From Helicobacter vulpis (lineage in GTDB: Bacteria > Campylobacterota > Campylobacteria > Campylobacterales > Helicobacteraceae), in contig NZ_QXQT01000007.1 of the NCBI RefSeq assembly GCF_003660395.1, positions 1-64,000 of the forward strand: a stretch of 64,000 bases of DNA. The letters are read 5' to 3'. Shown one piece after another: positions 54,218-64,000 of this stretch. The position numbers were made by a program, and so were the translations under genes. Every line of letters begins with the position of its first letter. Positions within the stretch are counted from its first letter, which is position 1. The notes under the pieces were generated by a model. That model ran no database searches and had not been told where the DNA came from. It worked only from the letters and a program-made list of their open reading frames with translations.

Positions 54218-55678
54218 CTACTCCTGTAAATTCTTTGCATAGATCACAACCGGATACTTGCTCTTGAGCATGCCCACTAATGCCTGATCAAAATCCTGCG
54301 CTTTAAAATTACTGGCCATCTCCTCTAAATAGGGCCTGTTTTGCAGGGCGTGTTGGAAATCCTGTTTGTAGATTCGATACAAGACTGCTTTGTCTTCTAA
54401 GACAAGAAACCCCCTAGCGTTGGGGCGTTTAAAAATGTAGGTGATGAGTTCTTTAGCCTGCTTGGGGTCTAACTCTTGAATGCTGCCTTGAAATTCGGGC
54501 GAAATCGCGCCGATGTCATCGCCCTTAAAATCCTTGAGCTCTTTGCGCGCCTGCGCTTGAAGCCATGCCCGCTGTTCTTGCTTGGTGAGCGCGTCCAATA
54601 CGGCATCACGCGCTTGTGCAAAACTCTTAAGCATGTCGCTAGATTTTTTAACCAGTTTGAGTACCAAGTAGCCCTCTTGGTATGCTAGGGGTTTGAGCAC
54701 CTCCCCGGGGCGCATTTTGGCAATTTGGGCGTTAATCTCCTCGCTATAGGGAAGATCGCTAAAGGTTTGTTCTTTGGGGGTGAGCTTGCCTTTTTTAAGA
54801 GCTAAATATTGCTCCAAAGCGCGCTCTTTGGCTTGGGCTTGCAAATAGTCATGGGCAACCTTTGACTTGGCATGCTCAAAGTCCTCTAGCTTGCCATCTG
54901 CACCCATGTAGTTGCCTTTGTGGGCCTTGTAGTGTTTGTGCAATGTCTCTAGATTAGGCATGTCGCTACTAGGTTCTATTTTCAGCACGGCTAGGGTGTA
55001 GCTAGGCGGCAATTTGTAAGCACTCTTGTGCTGGTTATAGTAAGTTTTGAGCGCGCTTTCTTCAATTTTGAGGGGTGCGTCTTTGGCATGCAAGATTTTG
55101 ATGAAGGCGCGATCCTGTAGTTGCAAGGGATAGGCAAAAGCATTTTTCTCTAAGGGTGTGGTGGCTTTAGGAAACAGCGCAGAGATCTTTTGCAAGAGTA
55201 GGGCATTCTTGATATTCTCTTCAAACGCGCTGGGGCGGTAGTGGTTTTGTTGCAAGAGTTGTTTGTACAAAGCCTCATCAAAGTGCCCATCTTTTTGAAA
55301 CATCTTGCTCTTTTGGATTTCTGCGATGATTTCGGCGTTGCTCACCCCCAAGCCCACATCTAGGGCAAGGTTTTTCAAGTAGGCTTGGTTGATCAACATG
55401 CGCAACGCGCTTTTTTCTAAACCCATCGCCTGAATTTGCTTGGCATCTAGGTCTTTAAAATTGGGGATGGACTGGCTATAAGCGTCCACAAGGCGTTTGT
55501 ACTCCATCTCTAACTCTTCTTGGGTGATGAGCACCTGCCCCACCTTAGCCACACTGCCCCCTCCTAATGAAAAGCTATACTGCCCCCAGCCAATCATCCC
55601 GGCTGCAATGAAAGCGATGGTGCTGATCCAAATGGTAACAACTAGGTATTTCTTATGCTTTTGCATCCAGGTGATCAC
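54218..55678 (-). CDS. PpiD/SurA-type periplasmic folding factor
   Basis: 486 residues with a single N-terminal membrane anchor (YLVVTIWISTIAFIAAGMIG) and a SurA_N_3-type chaperone domain (GQVLITQEELEMEYKRLVD), then a parvulin-like peptidyl-prolyl isomerase region (DLPYSEEINAQIAKMRPGEV and LKPLAYQEGYLVLKLVKK). Such proteins assist folding of outer-membrane and exported proteins. Start GTG 55678. Four bases before ftsA in the same orientation, as in H. pylori. Confidence 0.85.
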   Translation of the reverse strand: MITWMQKHKKYLVVTIWISTIAFIAAGMIGWGQYSFSLGGGSVAKVGQVLITQEELEMEYKRLVDAYSQSIPNFKDLDAKQIQAMGLEKSALRMLINQAYLKNLALDVGLGVSNAEIIAEIQKSKMFQKDGHFDEALYKQLLQQNHYRPSAFEENIKNALLLQKISALFPKATTPLEKNAFAYPLQLQDRAFIKILHAKDAPLKIEESALKTYYNQHKSAYKLPPSYTLAVLKIEPSSDMPNLETLHKHYKAHKGNYMGADGKLEDFEHAKSKVAHDYLQAQAKERALEQYLALKKGKLTPKEQTFSDLPYSEEINAQIAKMRPGEVLKPLAYQEGYLVLKLVKKSSDMLKSFAQARDAVLDALTKQEQRAWLQAQARKELKDFKGDDIGAISPEFQGSIQELDPKQAKELITYIFKRPNARGFLVLEDKAVLYRIYKQDFQHALQNRPYLEEMASNFKAQDFDQALVGMLKSKYPVVIYAKNLQE

Positions 55679-55791
55679 GAAAGCCCCGCGCTTAAGATTT
55701 CTATGCTAAAGGGCTATTTTAGTGAAAGCTGACTAAAATTTGCTTTAAGATTTGGTTTTTTGGCAAAAATGACGATCTACAGAGATTTTAA
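55679..55791. promoter_or_regulatory. Divergent promoter region, ppiD-like operon and bioA
   Basis: The 113-base AT-rich gap between divergent genes. TAAGAT at about 55747-55752 could serve bioA (plus strand). On the minus strand TAAAAT and CATAGAAAT are weak -10 candidates for the ppiD-ftsA-ftsZ operon. No BirA-type dyad was seen. Confidence 0.35.
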
Positions 55792-57084
55792 ATGCACGCA
55801 AACACCCCCTATCACGACTTAGACATGCGCTATATTTGGCATCCCTGTAGCCAAATGCACGATCACGAACAACTCCCCCTAGTGCCCATCCAACGCGCCC
55901 AAGGGGTCTATCTTTACGATTTTGAGAATCATGCCTACATCGATGCGATTAGCAGTTGGTGGGTGAATCTCTTGGGGCATAACCACCCTCATATCACCCA
56001 ACAACTCAAAGCCCAAGCAGACACCCTAGAACATGTTTTGCTGGCCGGTTTCACTCACCCCCAAATTATCCGCCTCTCAGAACGGCTTTGTGTTTTAAGC
56101 GGGTTTGAGAAATGCTTTTATGCAGACAATGGCTCGTCATGCATAGAAGTCGCCTTGAAAATGAGTTATCATAGCCACCTGCTTCAAGGCGCGCACAAGC
56201 CCAAATTCTTGTCCTTGAGCAATAGCTACCATGGCGAAACTTTGGGCGCGCTTTCCATTAGCCATGTGGGACTCTATAAGGACACCTACAAACCCTTATT
56301 TTTAGAGCATTTGAGTACCCCCGTGCCCAAAGACGATACAGACATCCCCCAAGCCCTGCGCGCGCTAGAAGAGATTCTAGACACGCACCAAAATAGCCTC
56401 AGTGCCTTTATTTTAGAACCCCTAATCCAGTGTGCAGGGGGGATGCATTTTTACAGCCCAGAGTATGTACGCCAAGCTAGCCAAATGTGCCAAGAGCGCG
56501 GGGTGCATGTGATCTTTGATGAAATTGCCGTGGGCTTTGGGCGCACGGGGACTCTCTTTGCCTTTGAACAATGCGGAGTCAAACCCGATTTTTTATGTCT
56601 TTCTAAGGGCATTAGCGGGGGGTACCTGCCTCTAGCGGTTGTGCTCACTTCTAATCGCATTTACGATCAATTTTACGCGCCCTACACGCACCATAAAAAT
56701 TTTCTCCATTCGCACAGCTACACGGGCAACGCTCTAGCCTGCGCTTGCGCCAACGCCACTTTAGATATTTTAGAGCAGGAGAAGATCCTAGAACACAACC
56801 GCATGTTAAGCGCGTACATGCAAATGTGTTTGCAGGATTGCTTAGGGGGGCTAAAGGGGGTGGCTAATTTGCGCGCGCTGGGGATGGTCTTTGCTTTTGA
56901 ATTGGTGGGGTATGGGGGTGAGCAACGCCCAAGTTTAGCTATCTTTGCTAAAGCCATGCAAAAAGGGGTACTCTTGCGTCCCCTACACAACACGATTTAT
57001 TGCATGCCTCCCTATTGTATTAATAAAGCACAGATCCAACACATCGCCCGCGTTCTAAGGGAAATCGTCCTAGAACTCACCTAG
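55792..57084 (+). CDS. bioA: Adenosylmethionine-8-amino-7-oxononanoate aminotransferase
   Basis: A 430-residue class III aminotransferase that makes 7,8-diaminopelargonate in biotin synthesis. Signatures: [46 protein letters not shown] and PLP-lysine motif [15 protein letters not shown]. The RBS is weak (AGAGATTTTAA). A terminator-like hairpin follows at 57100. Same neighbourhood (ppiD-like, ftsA) as in H. pylori. Confidence 0.95.
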   Translation: MHANTPYHDLDMRYIWHPCSQMHDHEQLPLVPIQRAQGVYLYDFENHAYIDAISSWWVNLLGHNHPHITQQLKAQADTLEHVLLAGFTHPQIIRLSERLCVLSGFEKCFYADNGSSCIEVALKMSYHSHLLQGAHKPKFLSLSNSYHGETLGALSISHVGLYKDTYKPLFLEHLSTPVPKDDTDIPQALRALEEILDTHQNSLSAFILEPLIQCAGGMHFYSPEYVRQASQMCQERGVHVIFDEIAVGFGRTGTLFAFEQCGVKPDFLCLSKGISGGYLPLAVVLTSNRIYDQFYAPYTHHKNFLHSHSYTGNALACACANATLDILEQEKILEHNRMLSAYMQMCLQDCLGGLKGVANLRALGMVFAFELVGYGGEQRPSLAIFAKAMQKGVLLRPLHNTIYCMPPYCINKAQIQHIARVLREIVLELT

Positions 57085-57085
57085 A

Positions 57086-58737
<1,652 letters not shown>

Positions 58738-58836
58738 TTATGTAGAGATAATGTAACTCTAATCTCATAAACCCAACAACGCCTTAAGCAATCCCTTTAA
58801 CCAATTCTCTATGTGGTGTACAGAAACATTTTTACC

Positions 58837-59623
<787 letters not shown>

Positions 59624-59647
59624 GGAGAAATTCTAAAAAGGACATAA

Positions 59648-59863
59648 TTGAGAACAGAAGAAATTGTTGCCCAAGCCTTGGTGAAGGTGGATAACGATCG
59701 CTACGTACTTTCCAACTTGATCTTCACACGTGTAAAGCAGCTGGGTGCTGGGGCAAAACCTTTGGTAGCGCTAGATGCCAAACACCACAAACTTACCGAT
59801 ATCGCGATCCTAGAAATCGCGCAAGGGAAAATCAGTCTTGAGTGCATTGACACAAGATACTAA
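59648..59863 (+). CDS. rpoZ: RNA polymerase omega subunit
   Basis: A 71-residue protein, TTG start at 59648, with AAAAAGGAC eight bases upstream. RTEEIVAQALVKVDNDRYVLS and AGAKPLVALDAKHHKLTDIA match the epsilonproteobacterial omega subunit. It overlaps the start of spoT by 26 bases, a coupling that links RNA polymerase and the (p)ppGpp enzyme. Confidence 0.9.
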   Translation: MRTEEIVAQALVKVDNDRYVLSNLIFTRVKQLGAGAKPLVALDAKHHKLTDIAILEIAQGKISLECIDTRY

Positions 59864-62177
59864 GAAAAAAGTCTATGGGGATTTGCTGGAGATTCTAAGT
59901 GCGATCAAGGAGGTTTGTAGTCCAAGCGAGGCCACGCGCATTTTAGAAAATGTTACCCGAATCACCCCTAAGATCACGCAAGCCTTAGACGCCGCCTATC
60001 ATTTTCACGAAGGACAGACCCGCAAAGGGGGAGGTCCCTACATCACCCATCCCATTTGTGTGGCCGCCATTGTGGGGTTTTGCGATGGCGATGAAGCGAT
60101 GGTGTGTGCGGCTCTGTTGCACGATGTCGTGGAAGACACCCCTTGCAGTGTGGAGTATGTGGCGCGCGAATTTGGGAACGATGTGGCTAATTTGGTCGAC
60201 GCGCTCACCAAGATCACGGAGATTAGAAAAGAGGAATTTCCTAAAGAAGCCCAAGATTCTAGACTATTGGCCTCAGCCCTGACCTTTAGGAAGATTTTAG
60301 TGAGCGCCATTAATGACCCGCGTGCTTTAGTGGTGAAGATCAGCGATCGCTTGCACAACATTCTAACCCTAGAAGCCCTGCCTCGAGATAAGCAAATCCG
60401 CATTTCTAAAGAGACGCTAGCGGTGTATGCGCCCATTGCGAGCCGTTTGGGCATGGCCTCCATTAAAAACGAGTTAGAAGACAAGAGCTTTTATTACATT
60501 TACCCGCAAGAGTACCAAGAGATTCGTTCCTATCTAGATGAAAACCAACAGTCTCTCTCGCTCAAACTCAATGGCTTTGCGGCCAAATTAGAGAAACTAT
60601 TTTTTGAAGCAGGGTTTGCAGAGGGAGATTTTACCATCAGCACACGTATCAAACGCCCCTATTCTATTTACTTGAAAATGCAACGCAAGGGCGCGGTGAG
60701 CAAGGATGAGATTTTAGACTTAATGGCCGTGCGCGTCTTGGTTAAGAACCCCCTAGATTGTTATAGGATTTTGGGCATTGTGCATTTGCGCTTCAAACCC
60801 ATTATTTCACGCTTTAAAGACTATGTCGCTTTACCTAAGGAGAATGGCTATCAAACTATTCACACTACGATTTTCGATCAATCCTCTATTTATGAAATCC
60901 AAGTGCGCACTTTTGAAATGCATATGGGGGCGGAGTATGGCAATTCGGCGCATTGGAAATACAAGGCGGGGGGGGCTGAACCAGACGCGCTCAAATGGCT
61001 GCACAACTTTAAATACCAAGGGCATGACTCCAAGTCCAACCCTAAAGAGTTTTACGCGCTGGTACAAAATGATCTCTATCGCGAGGACATCACGGTCTTT
61101 TCCCCTAATGGAGATACCTACACCTTGCCCGCAGGGGCGATTGTGTTGGACTTTGCCTACATGATCCATAGCGATTTGGGCGATCGGGCTAAAAAAGCCT
61201 TTGTGAACAATAAAAAAGCCACTCTTAATCAGGAACTCAGAAGTGGCGATGTGGTTAAAATTATCAAAGGTGAGCACTCCATCCCGCGTTACATTTGGAT
61301 CGACCAACTCAAGACATCACGCGCTAAAAACCACCTCAAGCTCCAACGCAAGAATCAGATCAAAGAGATCGACGCTAAGAGCATGATCAATATTCTCTCT
61401 TGTATTTTTGAAGGCCCTATTTTTGCTCAAGACATCGAGCCCAAGGATTACGCCTTGTTTGAAAAGAAACTCGCGCAATATGGAGTGGAAAGTTCGCTGA
61501 GTGAAGCCAGCAAGAACATCGGAAGCTTGAAAAAATTGGTAGAAGAGATTCAAGAGAAAGTTAGGGAAACTCCTAAATACCAAAAGAAAAAGGTACAATA
61601 CAACGAATTTGGATTTTTGATGAAGAATCTCTTGCAGTTTCGTTTGACAAACAAAATGCTCAACCTCATCAATCCTCATATTGGCTTAAAAAAGAGTTAT
61701 TTGGAAAACTTTATCATCTACACAAATCCCTATGTACATGTCAAACAAGTGTTGTTTGATGATTGTTGCCACCCCAAATACGGCGATGAGATCGTAGCCA
61801 TCATGCCCACTTACAAGGATCACAAGATCATTGTACACCACAAACTGTGTAAAGAGGTGGGCACAGAGATCGATCTAGGCCTGCCAATGGTCTTTGTGCA
61901 ATGGAGCAAACGCAAAAGAGAAATTTATAAAGGGATATTCTATCTTGAGGATAAGAAAAGCGCGTTGGTGCGCCTGTTAGACTTTTTAGCTAAGAATGAT
62001 TGTACAATCATGGGTGTGAATTATTTGTCGCATGGGGATAATTTCTCCTCGCATTGTGAGGTTTCCATTGAGTACAACGCTAGGGAAGCTAGCGTGCTTA
62101 AGGAAATTCTCTCCCAGAGATATCAAGAGAGACTTGTGAGTTTCTTGAGCGCTAAAGACGCTTACCAACAGGCCTAA
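59838..62177 (+). CDS. spoT: Bifunctional (p)ppGpp synthase/hydrolase SpoT
   Basis: A 779-residue RelA/SpoT-family enzyme of the stringent response. HD hydrolase domain (AALLHDVVEDTPCSVEYVA, residues 80-100), synthetase domain (RIKRPYSIYLKMQRKG; DLMAVRVLVKN), TGS domain (ITVFSPNGDTYTLPAGAIV) and C-terminal ACT-like region. The HD pair is intact, so hydrolase activity is expected. Starts inside rpoZ. Confidence 0.95.
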   Translation: MSALTQDTKKKVYGDLLEILSAIKEVCSPSEATRILENVTRITPKITQALDAAYHFHEGQTRKGGGPYITHPICVAAIVGFCDGDEAMVCAALLHDVVEDTPCSVEYVAREFGNDVANLVDALTKITEIRKEEFPKEAQDSRLLASALTFRKILVSAINDPRALVVKISDRLHNILTLEALPRDKQIRISKETLAVYAPIASRLGMASIKNELEDKSFYYIYPQEYQEIRSYLDENQQSLSLKLNGFAAKLEKLFFEAGFAEGDFTISTRIKRPYSIYLKMQRKGAVSKDEILDLMAVRVLVKNPLDCYRILGIVHLRFKPIISRFKDYVALPKENGYQTIHTTIFDQSSIYEIQVRTFEMHMGAEYGNSAHWKYKAGGAEPDALKWLHNFKYQGHDSKSNPKEFYALVQNDLYREDITVFSPNGDTYTLPAGAIVLDFAYMIHSDLGDRAKKAFVNNKKATLNQELRSGDVVKIIKGEHSIPRYIWIDQLKTSRAKNHLKLQRKNQIKEIDAKSMINILSCIFEGPIFAQDIEPKDYALFEKKLAQYGVESSLSEASKNIGSLKKLVEEIQEKVRETPKYQKKKVQYNEFGFLMKNLLQFRLTNKMLNLINPHIGLKKSYLENFIIYTNPYVHVKQVLFDDCCHPKYGDEIVAIMPTYKDHKIIVHHKLCKEVGTEIDLGLPMVFVQWSKRKREIYKGIFYLEDKKSALVRLLDFLAKNDCTIMGVNYLSHGDNFSSHCEVSIEYNAREASVLKEILSQRYQERLVSFLSAKDAYQQA

Positions 62178-62186
62178 AGGACGAGG

Positions 62187-63395
62187 ATGCAGGCACAAAT
62201 GCAACACGCGATGATTCAAATCACCAAGGGCATGGGAGAGTGCATTGGTTTAGACACCTTACAACACCTAGTGGAGCGTTTTTACCACACACAGGAACGC
62301 TTTATCATCAAGGCCGGTTTTGACCCCACCGCCCCGGATCTACACTTAGGGCATGCTGTGCTCTTAGAAAAACTGGCCACCTTGCAAAAGCATGGGGGGT
62401 TTGTTAAATTTTTGATTGGGGATTTTACCGCACGCATTGGCGATCCCAGTGGGAAGAGCGAAACGCGAAAACCCTTGAGCGAAGAGGAAGTGCAAGAAAA
62501 CGCCAAGACTTACGCCAAGCAGGTGTTCAAGGTGCTTGATCCCACTCTTACAGAGGTGTGTTTTAACTCCACATGGCTAAATGCTTTGGGGAGTGCGGGG
62601 ATGCTAACCCTCGCCTCTAAATTTTCAGTCGCGCGCATGCTAGAGCGCGATGATTTTGAAAAACGCTACCAAAATAACCAATCCATTAGCCTTGTAGAAT
62701 TTCTCTATCCGCTTTTACAGGGTTATGATTCAGTCGCCCTAGCATGCGATTTAGAATTAGGGGGCAATGATCAAAAGTTTAATCTGATGGTGGGGCGGTT
62801 TTTACAACGCGCCTATGGGCTGGATAAAGAGCAAAGCGTGCTCACCATGCCCTTATTAGAGGGGTTAGATGGGGTGCAAAAGATGAGCAAGAGTTTGGGC
62901 AATTACATCGCCATCACCGAAGAGCCCGCTAGCATGTATGCTAAACTTCTAAGCATTAGCGATACTTTGATGTGGCGCTATTACGAACTCTTGAGTACTA
63001 AGACCCCTGATCAGATTGCCCAGTTGCAAGAGGCGGTACGCACTAGCAAAGCACACCCTAAGGCTGTGAAAGAAGAATTAGCCCTAGAGATCACTACGCG
63101 TTGGCACTCTGAACAACAAGCCCAAAGTGCTAAGATCGAGTTTGATAAAATCTTTAGCCAAAAACAAGCCCCAAGCCAAATGCCTGAATGGCATTTTGAA
63201 AGTGGAGCATGGATTGCTAGCGTGCTCAAAGAGTGTCAGCTTTGCCCTTCTAGCTCACAGGCGCGTAGGGACATTGCCGGGGGCGGGGTGCGCCTCAATC
63301 ACGAAGTGCTCAAGGACGATCGCTATCAATTCAGCAAAGGGTCTTATATTGTACAAGTGGGGAAAAGAAAATTCGCCTTGGTCCATATCCACTAA
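62187..63395 (+). CDS. tyrS: Tyrosyl-tRNA synthetase
   Basis: A 402-residue class I synthetase. HIGH-like motif [19 protein letters not shown] motif [15 protein letters not shown], and a C-terminal S4-like RNA-binding domain ([17 protein letters not shown]). ATG 62187 (or 62199) with AAAGGACGAGG upstream. Nine bases after spoT, probably cotranscribed. Confidence 0.96.
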   Translation: MQAQMQHAMIQITKGMGECIGLDTLQHLVERFYHTQERFIIKAGFDPTAPDLHLGHAVLLEKLATLQKHGGFVKFLIGDFTARIGDPSGKSETRKPLSEEEVQENAKTYAKQVFKVLDPTLTEVCFNSTWLNALGSAGMLTLASKFSVARMLERDDFEKRYQNNQSISLVEFLYPLLQGYDSVALACDLELGGNDQKFNLMVGRFLQRAYGLDKEQSVLTMPLLEGLDGVQKMSKSLGNYIAITEEPASMYAKLLSISDTLMWRYYELLSTKTPDQIAQLQEAVRTSKAHPKAVKEELALEITTRWHSEQQAQSAKIEFDKIFSQKQAPSQMPEWHFESGAWIASVLKECQLCPSSSQARRDIAGGGVRLNHEVLKDDRYQFSKGSYIVQVGKRKFALVHIH

Positions 63396-63406
63396 AAGGA
63401 TAGTGC

Positions 63407-64000
63407 ATGATTTCCACACTCAAACCCCTTAAAATCGGCAAACACACCCTCAAATACCCCATTTTTCAAGGGGGCATGGGGGTGGGGATCAGTTGGGACG
63501 AATTGGCCGGCAGTGCGGCTAAAGAGGGCATTTTAGGCGTGATCTCAGCAGTGGGCACGGGTTACTATAAGAATATGCGTTTTGTAGAAAAGATTGTCGC
63601 CAAAAAGCCCTTTGAGGCGTTGAATTTCTACTCCAAACAAGCCCTACAGGAGATCTTTAAAAACGCGCGCAAGATTTGCGGGGCTAACCCCTTGGGCGCG
63701 AATATCTTACACGCTATCAATGAATACGGGCGGGTAGTGCGTGATGCCTGCGAGGCGGGGGCTAACGTGATCATCACCGGGGCCGGTTTGCCCACCAATA
63801 TGCCCGAATTTACTAAGGACTTCCCCAATGTCGCGCTGGTGCCCATTATCTCTTCAATCAAGGCTTTACACATCATCTGTAAGCGCTGGAGCGCGCGCTA
63901 CAAACGCGTACCCGATGCGATCATTGTAGAGGGGCCTTTGAGCGGGGGGCATCAGGGCTTTAAATACGAAGATTGCTTCAAAGAGGAGTTTCAATTAGAA
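63407..64000 (+). CDS. Nitronate monooxygenase-like flavoprotein, 3' truncated by window end
   Basis: The first 198 residues of an FMN-dependent protein of the 2-nitropropane dioxygenase / enoyl-reductase II group: YPIFQGGMGVGISWDELAG at the start, then GANVIITGAGLPTNMPEF and AIIVEGPLSGGHQGFK (flavin-phosphate region). ATG 63407 follows AAAAGGATAGTGC. The reaction is not certain; the gene follows tyrS as in H. pylori. Confidence 0.88.
   Translation, partial: MISTLKPLKIGKHTLKYPIFQGGMGVGISWDELAGSAAKEGILGVISAVGTGYYKNMRFVEKIVAKKPFEALNFYSKQALQEIFKNARKICGANPLGANILHAINEYGRVVRDACEAGANVIITGAGLPTNMPEFTKDFPNVALVPIISSIKALHIICKRWSARYKRVPDAIIVEGPLSGGHQGFKYEDCFKEEFQLE

Noticed and set aside
55679-55791. 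tRNA or small RNA gene in the intergenic gaps
   Set aside because: None of the gaps over 100 bases that I inspected folds into a cloverleaf or carries the TTCGA T-loop motif.

Overview
The window reads as chromosome from a gastric, non-pylori Helicobacter (the H. felis / H. bizzozeronii / H. heilmannii type of organism). The reasons are Hof- and Hor-like outer-membrane proteins, a BioV-type esterase (known only from Helicobacter), a TlpD-type chemoreceptor beside bioF, DsbK, and several gene strings in the H. pylori order: pyrH-rpoZ-spoT-tyrS; ppiD-like-ftsA-ftsZ with bioA; TrkA-like-aroB-mscS-mtaB-ftsH-like. These strings lie far apart in H. pylori, so the chromosome is rearranged. Species assignment is inference. 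No rRNA, tRNA, CRISPR array, insertion sequence or prophage was seen.

Layout. 1-4160: accessory island of decayed fragments and a tandem family of secreted cysteine-containing proteins, one copy stopped by a nonsense codon. 4181-12925: ruvC, a chemoreceptor, a Sua5-like gene, a secreted motility-type protein with DsbK, glmU, fliP, a membrane protein, an outer-membrane protein, a FlgG-like gene (frameshifted as read) and dedA. 12972-15321: a small lipoprotein and two copies of a two-gene module (glycine-rich exported protein plus polytopic membrane protein), one decayed. 15514-17484: uvrB. 17486-23271: the most unusual stretch, about 15 small membrane-protein genes all on the plus strand. Ten are paralogues of a three-helix protein of 90-135 residues, and three are a second polytopic family with a duplicated leader. 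23288-38042: a secreted protein, then five chemoreceptors, interspersed with a Hof-like protein, bioF and clpB. 38148-41508: small proteins, a HipO-type amidohydrolase and a frameshifted Hof-like gene. 41577-50528: a tightly overlapping minus-strand operon (TrkA-like, aroB, two mscS paralogues, mtaB, ftsH-like, bioV). 50577-58728: tgt, ftsZ, ftsA, a PpiD-like chaperone, bioA and a 2-oxo-acid decarboxylase. 58898-64000: pyrH, rpoZ, spoT, tyrS and the start of a nitronate-monooxygenase-like gene.

How genes work together. Six methyl-accepting chemotaxis proteins (five membrane receptors plus one cytoplasmic zinc-binding receptor) with fliP and a flgG homologue point to heavy investment in chemotactic motility. 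Three biotin genes (bioF, bioV, bioA) are dispersed. tgt, mtaB and the Sua5-like gene concern tRNA modification. pyrH-rpoZ-spoT-tyrS is a housekeeping cluster.

Caution. Five genes (flgG-like, hof-like, ftsH-like, ftsA, decarboxylase) are each split by one single-base frameshift. Because ftsA is normally essential, at least that one, and perhaps all, may be sequence errors rather than real decay.
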